DNA from: Actinomycetota bacterium
Lineage (GTDB): Bacteria; Actinomycetota; Geothermincolia; Fen-727; Anoxymicrobiaceae
DNA: 6,738 nt
Assembly: GCA_018894655.1 (NCBI GenBank)
Contig: JAHIPE010000210.1
Span: forward strand, 1-6,738
Direction: 5' to 3'
This document shows positions 1-5,768 of this stretch, in pieces (position 1 is the stretch's first letter; the number at the start of each line of letters is the position of its first letter). The position numbers and the translations under genes were made by a program. A model generated the notes under the pieces. It ran no database searches, was not told where the DNA came from, and was given only the letters and a program-made list of their open reading frames with translations.

Positions 1-37
1 AGCCGCCGTTTACCATCGGCAAGAGAAGGAGGTGAAC

Positions 38-74
38 AGCAAAGCAGGCAGGACCAACGACAAGCAAAGCAGGC
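38..74. repeat. 12-base direct repeat pair
   Basis: AGCAAAGCAGGC occurs at 38-49 and again at 63-74, a period of 25 bases. Only two copies are present, and the intervening 13 bases do not match a third. It may be recombinase- or transposase-related, or chance in purine-rich DNA. Confidence 0.5.
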
Positions 75-75
75 G

Positions 76-93
76 CCACCCCCCAGGGGGTGG
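76..93. repeat. GC-rich perfect hairpin
   Basis: CCACCCCC (76-83) is the exact reverse complement of GGGGGTGG (86-93), separated by only two bases, so in practice a 7-bp stem with a 4-base loop. Neither strand has a T-run after the stem, so this is not a convincing intrinsic terminator. Confidence 0.5.
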
Positions 94-680
94 AAAAGGG
101 AAAGAGAATGGGGAAGCGTAGTTGACATCTATCAGTCAGATACCGGAGGCAGTTTGATGAGTGGTTCATCACTTAAGAATCGCTATAGCCTGTCCAGAGA
201 AACCCGGCCACCGCTGAATGATTACGGCCCAATGAGCAAAAAGCAACGGCGGGCTGTATCGCTATTATCGTTGCACAAAAAAGCACGGCAAATGTTCGCA
301 AAGATACTTGAGAGAAGACTTGCTCGTTGCCCAGTTAAAAAATCGGCTTCAAAAAATCGCTCTCTGCGACGACTGGGCGGAAAAGATGCTGGCTAAAGTT
401 GATGTTTGGGAAAAAGACAACACCCAGTCGGCGCAATCTTTCGCCCAAAATCTTGACGAGAAATTGAAAGACACCGAGCAGAAGTTGGACAAACTCGTTA
501 ATGCGTATTTGGACGGAACAATTGAAAAAGAAACTTACCTTGTCAAAAAAGACGAACTTATACAAAACAAAACCGCCCTTCTGGAAAAAAAGGACGATTT
601 TGGGCGAAAGGGAAACAATTGGATTGAACCATTGAAAGAATGGATTTTATCCGTTCACCACGCCGAAAAACTGGCTTCGT

Positions 681-710
681 CAAACGATTTAGATGAAATC
701 AAATCGTTTG
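681..710. repeat. Perfect 10-bp inverted repeat inside the recombinase
   Basis: CAAACGATTT (681-690) and AAATCGTTTG (701-710) are exact reverse complements around a 10-base loop. The repeat lies within the recombinase coiled-coil coding sequence. It could be a protein-binding site, an RNA hairpin or chance. No promoter or T-run is attached. Confidence 0.55.
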
Positions 711-806
711 TGGAAAAAATTGGAACGAACCGCCGCCTGCTGGACAGAAAACTGATTTTTGATTTTCAAAAACCTTTTGATTTAATCCCAAAATATACGG
801 AAAAAT

Positions 807-842
807 GCGAGCGAAGCCCCGCCGCAGGCGGGGCGAGCGAGC
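807..842. repeat. REP-like hairpin flanked by GCGAGCGA repeats
   Basis: An 8-bp stem GCCCCGCC/GGCGGGGC (816-823, 827-834) with loop GCA is flanked by direct copies of GCGAGCGA (807-814 and 833-840). It sits between the end of recombinase homology and the tRNA 3' end. On the minus strand it lies downstream of tRNA-Pro and is followed, after about 10 bases, by five Ts (805-801). It might therefore help end tRNA transcription, though that spacing is poor for an intrinsic terminator. Confidence 0.5.
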
Positions 843-877
843 AAACAAACTGCCCACAAAATCCGTCAAGTTTCGTA

Positions 878-900
878 TGGTCGGGGTGGGCGGATTCGAA
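878..900. other. Putative attachment-site side at tRNA-Pro 3' end
   Basis: The foreign recombinase segment meets the host tRNA gene at the tRNA's 3' end, where many integrative elements insert while leaving the tRNA intact. The bases here encode the CCA end, the 3' acceptor strand and part of the T-arm. I see no second copy of this sequence in the window, so the core and its limits are inferred. The other junction would lie to the left, outside the window. Confidence 0.35.
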
Positions 901-955
901 CCGCCGGCCTCGTGCTCCCAAAGCACGCGCGCTAACCTGGCTGCGCTACACCCCG
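878..955 (-). tRNA. tRNA-Pro (UGG)
   Basis: Read on the minus strand, the sequence folds into a complete 78-nt cloverleaf. The acceptor stem is CGGGGTG/CACCCCG, the D-stem GCGC/GCGC, the anticodon stem CGTGC/GCACG with loop TTTGGGA, and the T-stem GGCGG/CCGCC with loop TTCGAAT. The discriminator is A and the 3' CCA is encoded. Anticodon TGG assigns it to proline codons CCN. All stems pair without mismatch, so the gene should be functional despite the element next to it. No clear promoter of its own is visible in 956-1024; it may be read from the minus-strand operon upstream. Confidence 0.96.
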
Positions 956-1014
956 ACTTACGCGACCGCCGCACTCTGGAGCAGCCTTGATGTCACCAGT
1001 GAAACGGCTGTAAC

Positions 1015-1042
1015 GAGCGAGCCCCTAGTCGGCTTTGCGCTC
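1015..1042 (-). terminator. Stem-loop across the stop codon of the TcaA-like gene
   Basis: On the minus strand GAGCG+AGCC pairs with GGCT+CGCTC, giving a 9-bp stem with a CAA bulge and a 7-base loop containing the TAG stop (1025-1027). No T-tract follows, so it is at best a Rho-assisted or partial terminator, or a 3'-end stabiliser, ahead of the co-oriented tRNA-Pro. Confidence 0.3.
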
Positions 1043-2683
1043 GATGATCTTCCACTCCCCGTCGTCACCTTTCAGCATAGTGTAGGTAACGTCCTGCTTG
1101 ACGTTCTTGTTCACCGAGATCGGCACCGGGCCCTGATAGGTAGTATAGGCCCACGTCTCCTTGGTTTCCACGGTGGCCGCGTTCCCCGCAAGCACCTTCA
1201 CTTCCTCGAACTCCACCTTATTCAGCCCGGCCGCCACCGTCAGCCCACGGCTCCCCAGATCCTCGACCCGCGCGGTCTCCTCGCCCAGGAACTCCCCGGC
1301 TAGGACCATTGAGAGATCACTGGTATCCCCCGAAAGCATAGCCTTACTGATCACGCTGTAATATACATTGATGGTATCAACAAAAGCCTTCTTCATCTTG
1401 CCGTTCGGCTCCAGCGTAATCTCCACGGACTCCGGGCTGTGGAACTCCTTGAACTCGGTCTTCATGCCGGGCATCTCTACCTCTATTACGTGGTACCCCT
1501 CGGGCAGGTTGTTGAGTTCCAGCCCGGTCTCGGCCCGGGTCAGGTCGGCCCTGATGCTCCCGTCATCTCCACCGCCGAAAACCCAGTACAGGTGCATGGC
1601 CGCCCGGGCAACGTCGGTCCCGAAGTCCTTGCTCTGGTTAACAAGCTGGTCTACCGAGTCCATGACCTCGCCCCAGGAAATCCCGCTGGTGCCCGCCTGG
1701 TCGAATATGCCCTGCGCATCCTGTGCGACCTTGTCCAAGCCGCTGGCAAGGTCCTTGAACTCCTCAATCGCATACTCGGCGGTGCGCAGCAGTTTGCGCG
1801 CGTACTCCACCGCACCGTCAAGGTCGTCCGGCAGGTCTCCCAGCGACAGGGCCTCCTCTAGTTCCTTGTCCGGGACCGTCTTCCCTACAGGCTCACCGTC
1901 GATGGACACAACCGCCCCCACCGGGGTTACGTACGCCCGCGTTGGACCCTCGCAGAGCCTCAGGCGGTACTTCTTGAACGGCCATGTGCCGCCCGCGTCC
2001 TCGGCGGTAATGTTCACGTTAAAGCTCTCCGTCTTGAACTTCAGGTTTGCCACGAACGGATCCCCGTTAATCGGCTCCTCGGCAATGAGGCGGCCGAACA
2101 GGCGGTTCTCGGCCTTCCTCGGAGTTACGCCATAGTCCTCCATTCGCCCGAGGTTGTCGACCTGGACGTCCTGCCAGCGCTGGAAGTAGTCGAATGTGGA
2201 GAACTTCCCACCGGGGTGCACCAGAAGTTCGTAGGCGTCGTTCCAATCACCCACCTTCAGGTGTGACAGGTACCTGTCGACGGTAGCCTGGGGGTTGTGG
2301 CCCGCGGCGACAACGAACAGGGCAACCACGATGCCTACTATGACGATAATCGCTATCGGTATTCCGAGCTTCACCCACCACGAGGTCCGTTTCACCCGTT
2401 CCCCCGCCTTGTACGCCCACAGTTGCACACCGGCGGCGTCCGCCTTTTTCTCGAGGGCGAGTGCCTTTGCCTCATCGCTCAGCGGCTCGGCGCACCCGGT
2501 GCAGAACTTGGCGTTTTTCTCCACCGCGGCCCCGCACTCAGGGCAGGTTCCGGGCTCCTCGTTCGCCCCCTCGCTCACCGCGCCCTCCTCCTTGTCTCGC
2601 GGCCCATTATCGCCTTCGCCTTTCCCCGCCGGCCCCGTTGGCCCTTCTGCTCCAGAGTCAGCCCTGTTGAATATCCCCTTCAC
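1025..2683 (-). CDS. Zinc-ribbon, single-span membrane protein with TcaA/YvbJ-like architecture
   Basis: Predicted 552-aa membrane-anchored protein with a cytoplasmic N-terminus. A Gly/Glu-rich leader is followed by a zinc ribbon with CPEC (C47, C50) and CTGC (C61, C64), then one hydrophobic span at about 104-127 after a basic stretch. The outside part begins with an NTF2/DUF4878-like segment (about 130-245). Next is a PEGA-like strand pair (VVSIDGEPVGK, 258-268), a helical acidic stretch (about 272-386), and what looks like the other half of the PEGA module (LELNNLPEGYHVIEVEMPG, 388-406). A second NTF2-like domain (about 433-552) ends the protein. This order resembles staphylococcal TcaA and Bacillus YvbJ, envelope proteins linked to cell-wall stress. 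The match is to architecture, not proven orthology. The start is GTG 2681-2683. Its Shine-Dalgarno GGAAGGGAG lies inside the end of the upstream gene, whose TGA is 3 bases before the GTG, so translation is probably coupled. The specific function is unknown. Confidence 0.85.
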   Translation of the reverse strand: MKGIFNRADSGAEGPTGPAGKGEGDNGPRDKEEGAVSEGANEEPGTCPECGAAVEKNAKFCTGCAEPLSDEAKALALEKKADAAGVQLWAYKAGERVKRTSWWVKLGIPIAIIVIVGIVVALFVVAAGHNPQATVDRYLSHLKVGDWNDAYELLVHPGGKFSTFDYFQRWQDVQVDNLGRMEDYGVTPRKAENRLFGRLIAEEPINGDPFVANLKFKTESFNVNITAEDAGGTWPFKKYRLRLCEGPTRAYVTPVGAVVSIDGEPVGKTVPDKELEEALSLGDLPDDLDGAVEYARKLLRTAEYAIEEFKDLASGLDKVAQDAQGIFDQAGTSGISWGEVMDSVDQLVNQSKDFGTDVARAAMHLYWVFGGGDDGSIRADLTRAETGLELNNLPEGYHVIEVEMPGMKTEFKEFHSPESVEITLEPNGKMKKAFVDTINVYYSVISKAMLSGDTSDLSMVLAGEFLGEETARVEDLGSRGLTVAAGLNKVEFEEVKVLAGNAATVETKETWAYTTYQGPVPISVNKNVKQDVTYTMLKGDDGEWKIIERKAD

Positions 2684-2686
2684 CGC

Positions 2687-3295
2687 TCAACTCCCTTCCT
2701 TCTCGGCGGCAAGCAACCGGCCACGGTCGTAGCTGGTTACGATGATTCCGAACAAGAACCCCAGCAGGAGGAGTATTGTCGCTATCTGCCCTCCCGTGAC
2801 ATTCACCTGCAGCACGTGCACGTTCTTGACCAGCGACCTTATCACCTGGCTCAACGAGAAGATGATCACCCACACCGTGAACATCATACCCCCGAAGAAA
2901 GTGCAGATATGGGTCTCCACGACCCTTCTCCTGGTCCCAATGCCGGCTATCAGCATTAGGGCCACAAGCAGGGGAATTATCGAGAGGAAGAACAGGATGC
3001 GGGGGATGATTATCTCCCAACCGCTGTAGTCCCTCGATACCAGCGAAAGGCCCAGCACGTCCAGCCTGATAAACGCCCACGGCGCAAATACCATCGACAT
3101 CATGAGGACCACGAAGACAGCTATGAGTATCGGCCCCCTGCGGCTCCAGGTAACGGTGAGAAAGCGCGCCAGCGGTGACGGCTCGAGCGCCTTCTCCTCT
3201 CCGGGAGGGGGAACACCTTCCCCGAGCGGAGAGCCGCACTCCTTACAGTAATCGCTCTCCTCCAGGTTCTCGGTCCCGCATTTCTCACAACGCAC
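2687..3295 (-). CDS. Zinc-ribbon protein with four transmembrane segments
   Basis: Predicted 202-aa integral membrane protein of unknown function. It opens with a compact zinc ribbon (RCEKCG, C3/C6, then C17/C20), followed by a Pro/Glu-rich linker and about four hydrophobic spans near residues 54-76, 96-118, 130-149 and 170-188. Short basic loops such as RRR at 122-124 separate them. I chose GTG 3293-3295 because AGGAGG at 3305-3310 sits 9 bases upstream and because the protein then begins MRCEKCG, a common start for such ribbons. ATG 3314-3316 (209 aa) and TTG 3338-3340 (217 aa) are alternatives with weaker ribosome-binding sites. It is first in a two-gene operon with the TcaA-like gene, 3 bases apart. 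Both carry the same type of ribbon plus membrane anchor, so they may act together at the membrane. That pairing is inference. Confidence 0.85.
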   Translation of the reverse strand: MRCEKCGTENLEESDYCKECGSPLGEGVPPPGEEKALEPSPLARFLTVTWSRRGPILIAVFVVLMMSMVFAPWAFIRLDVLGLSLVSRDYSGWEIIIPRILFFLSIIPLLVALMLIAGIGTRRRVVETHICTFFGGMMFTVWVIIFSLSQVIRSLVKNVHVLQVNVTGGQIATILLLLGFLFGIIVTSYDRGRLLAAEKEGS

Positions 3296-3304
3296 TTGTT
3301 TCAA

Positions 3305-3310
3305 CCTCCT
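3305..3310 (-). promoter_or_regulatory. Strong Shine-Dalgarno deciding the start of the four-span protein
   Basis: AGGAGG on the minus strand lies 9 bases before GTG 3295. It falls inside the coding sequence implied by the longer ATG 3316 and TTG 3340 starts, which lack a comparably good site. This favours the shorter protein. Confidence 0.6.
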
Positions 3311-3329
3311 GCCCATCAACTCAACCTTA

Positions 3330-3350
3330 CGGTTATCCAAGAGGTAACCG
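3330..3350. promoter_or_regulatory. Inverted repeat CGGTTA/TAACCG in the zinc-ribbon operon leader
   Basis: CGGTTA (3330-3335) and TAACCG (3345-3350) are exact reverse complements, and an extra CC/GG pair inside leaves one bulged T and an AAGA loop. It would sit in the 5' leader about 35 bases before GTG 3295, so it could be an operator or an mRNA hairpin near the ribosome-binding site. Confidence 0.45.
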
Positions 3351-3372
3351 CTCGAACGTTATGCTACCATCC

Positions 3373-3392
3373 GGACTGTACGTACACAGTCC
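3373..3392. promoter_or_regulatory. Operator-like inverted repeat GGACTGT-N6-ACAGTCC
   Basis: Perfect 7-bp arms at 3373-3379 and 3386-3392 flank ACGTAC. The repeat lies between the divergent zinc-ribbon and gal operons, just inside the predicted start point of the minus-strand promoter at 3404-3431. That is a typical place for a dimeric repressor to bind. No T-run follows, so a terminator is unlikely. Confidence 0.5.
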
Positions 3393-3403
3393 CGTTTAGA
3401 TAG

Positions 3404-3431
3404 TTTATCCTATTGGTTGAGCTATTGATAA
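3404..3431 (-). promoter_or_regulatory. Candidate promoter of the zinc-ribbon operon
   Basis: On the minus strand TTATCA (3431-3426) and GATAAA (3409-3404) are separated by 16 bases. Each matches 4 of 6 consensus sigma-70-type positions. It lies in the most AT-rich part of the divergent spacer. The match is weak, and other hexamers are possible. Confidence 0.25.
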
Positions 3432-3457
3432 CGGTGTCGTTTCGTCAATCTCCCCGC

Positions 3458-3486
3458 TTGAATGGGACCGGGCGTTGAGATTAAAT
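3458..3486 (+). promoter_or_regulatory. Candidate gal operon promoter
   Basis: TTGAAT (3458-3463) and TTAAAT (3481-3486) are separated by exactly 17 bases, each matching 4 of 6 consensus positions. Transcription would start near 3493, leaving a leader of about 36 bases before galT. The AGGGGGG ribosome-binding site at 3517-3523 fits that leader. The pairing is plausible but unproven. Confidence 0.4.
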
Positions 3487-3528
3487 TAGTAGTGAAGCAG
3501 TAGATTTCGATAGACCAGGGGGGTGTAG

Positions 3529-4506
3529 TTGGCCGAGCTCAGGTGGAACCCGTTGCTTGGTACATGGGTTGCGGTGGCTTCGCACCGGCAGTTCCGCCCC
3601 GACCTGGATGAATCGTACTGCCCCTTCTGCCCGGGCTCGGGGAAGGTCCCCGAGGAGTTCGACGTCCTCGCATACGATAACGACTTCCCGTCCCTGACGC
3701 TCGACCCGCCGGATCCGGACGTCACCGGCGACGACCTGGTGCCGGTCCGCCCCGCATTCGGCAAGTGCGAGGTGACGCTCTACTCGCCCCTGCACGACAT
3801 CACGCTGCCACAACTGCCCCTGGAGCACATCGAGAAGTTGGTCAACCACTGGGAAGAGCGCTACCGCGAGCTGGGAAGCATCCCGGGGATCGAGTTCGTG
3901 TTCATCTTCGAGAACAGGGGTGAGGCGGTGGGAGTGACGATGATCCACCCGCACGGGCAGATATACGCCTACTCCTACATACCCTTGAAGGTCAGGACAG
4001 AGCTTGCCTCTGCAAGGGGCCACTTCGATAAGGAGGGGCGGTGCCTGTTCTGCGACCTCGCCGAACGCGAGAGGGCGGACGGCTCCAGGATCGTATACCG
4101 GCATGATGGGTTCACCGCGTTCGTCCCCCCGTTCGCCGAGTACCCGTACCAGGTGGACGTGCTCGCCGACCGCCACACCGGCAGCCTCTCCGTCATGACC
4201 CCCGGCGAGAGGCGGGGCCTGGCCCTGGCCATCAAGTGCATAACCGGCGCCTACGACAGTCTCTTCGGCTTCCCGTTCCCCTACATGATGTGCATGCACC
4301 AGGACCCGACCGACGGGGAGGAGTACCCTTACTATCACTTCCACATCGAGTTCTACCCCCCCATGAGGAGCGGCGACAAGATGAAGTACAACGCCTCTTC
4401 AGAGACCGGAGCCTGGGCTATCGTAAACCCGTCATGTCCCGAGGAGAAAGCGGAAGAGATCCGCGAGAAGGTAGAGGAGCAGCTGACCATTATAACCGGC
4501 TCTTGA
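3529..4506 (+). CDS. galT: Galactose-1-phosphate uridylyltransferase
   Basis: Cytoplasmic enzyme of the Leloir pathway that swaps galactose-1-phosphate and UDP-glucose to give UDP-galactose and glucose-1-phosphate through a uridylylated histidine. At 325 aa it is a little shorter than the E. coli enzyme. The active-site motif HPHGQ is at 140-144, with H142 the expected nucleophile and H140 a metal ligand. The N-terminal zinc site is CPFC (C31, C34) plus H89 in SPLHD. The second half has HFHIEFYPP (H270, H272), matching the second metal-site region. An additional CLFCD (C172, C175) lies where the E. coli enzyme, as I remember it, has no such pair. The start is TTG 3529, supported by AGGGGGG at 3517-3523 with a 5-base spacer and by the family-like opening MAELRWNPLLGTWV. 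It is the first gene of galTKE and diverges from the zinc-ribbon operon. Confidence 0.96.
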   Translation: MAELRWNPLLGTWVAVASHRQFRPDLDESYCPFCPGSGKVPEEFDVLAYDNDFPSLTLDPPDPDVTGDDLVPVRPAFGKCEVTLYSPLHDITLPQLPLEHIEKLVNHWEERYRELGSIPGIEFVFIFENRGEAVGVTMIHPHGQIYAYSYIPLKVRTELASARGHFDKEGRCLFCDLAERERADGSRIVYRHDGFTAFVPPFAEYPYQVDVLADRHTGSLSVMTPGERRGLALAIKCITGAYDSLFGFPFPYMMCMHQDPTDGEEYPYYHFHIEFYPPMRSGDKMKYNASSETGAWAIVNPSCPEEKAEEIREKVEEQLTIITGS

Positions 4507-4511
4507 ACCGT

Positions 4512-4537
4512 CCCGCCGGGGAGCGGCAACAGGCGGG
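4512..4537 (+). repeat. Hairpin in the galT-galK gap
   Basis: CCCGCC (4512-4517) pairs with GGCGGG (4532-4537) around a 14-base loop within the 89-base space between galT and galK. No T-run follows. It could stabilise the upstream message or slightly attenuate galK, or it may be chance in GC-rich DNA. Confidence 0.25.
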
Positions 4538-4595
4538 GGTTGTTAAAGAACGGGCAGATCGGCCGGTAGCAGGCCTACGGGGAAAGGTGCGTCGC

Positions 4596-5764
<1,169 letters not shown>

Positions 5765-5768
<4 letters not shown>

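Larger units (their letters stand above)
1..235. other. Left flank with no confident gene
   Basis: I recognise no gene here. The plus strand is purine-rich and of intermediate GC, unlike both the AT-rich recombinase segment to the right and the GC-rich chromosome beyond it. One plus frame is open from base 1 to 396. Within it, ATG 157 is preceded by GGAGG at 145-149 with a 7-base spacer, but the predicted peptide is low in complexity and its second half overlaps the recombinase in another frame, so I do not call it a gene. In the recombinase frame, stops occur at 119, 155, 158, 215 and 233. Codons from about 179 to 235 still look like a degraded zinc-ribbon segment, including MITA at 218-229. 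A TTGACA at 122-127 has no matching -10 box. Confidence 0.5.
236..877 (+). pseudogene. Large serine recombinase, C-terminal fragment of a mobile element
   Basis: This is the C-terminal part of a large serine site-specific recombinase, an enzyme family that integrates and excises mobile DNA. The frame opens after TGA 233. It starts with the second half of the recombinase zinc ribbon (YYRCTKKHGKCSQRYLRE, 263-316), then a lysine/glutamate-rich helical coiled-coil region with the family-typical LDKLVNAYLDGTIEKE (490-537), and a terminal segment ending around FDFQKPFDLIPK (758-793). The N-terminal serine catalytic domain is absent, so alone it cannot be an active recombinase. There is no stop before the tRNA. 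The frame runs antisense through tRNA-Pro to TGA 1301-1303, and the part beyond about 800 is not family sequence. A TTG at 308 could be called as a start but lies inside the zinc ribbon. Base composition is much more AT-rich than the rest of the window, which suggests horizontal transfer. The family is clear. Whether the intact gene continues to the left through errors, or is truly dead, cannot be decided here. Confidence 0.8.

Noticed and set aside
38..93. Start of a CRISPR-like array or an intrinsic terminator.
   Set aside because: Only two short repeat copies exist with a 13-base gap, and the hairpin has no T-run on either strand.
155..235. TGA codons at 155, 158, 215 and 233 in the recombinase frame as recoded glycine or tryptophan codons (alternative genetic code).
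   Set aside because: Reading TGA as glycine restores a plausible residue at 215, but the expected cysteines beside it are still missing. No in-frame TGA occurs in the long well-preserved part, and a TAG lies upstream. Decay explains it more simply.
157..396. A 79-codon frame starting at ATG 157 with a good GGAGG ribosome-binding site.
   Set aside because: Its second half overlaps the recombinase zinc ribbon, which is clearly coded in a different frame, and the peptide is basic and low in complexity with no family look. The RBS may be chance in purine-rich DNA.
699..974. Minus-strand open frame of 91 codons including antisense tRNA and recombinase sequence.
   Set aside because: It contains the tRNA itself and lies opposite the recombinase frame, so the predicted protein is spurious.
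3481..4344. Long minus-strand open frame (287 codons) opposite galT.
   Set aside because: It is a GC-rich shadow. GalT on the plus strand has all catalytic motifs in order, and the antisense peptide has none.
4236..4595. Upstream extension of the galK frame into galT.
   Set aside because: The extra 120 residues are an out-of-frame reading of galT. Family length, motif positions and the GGAAAGG site support ATG 4596.
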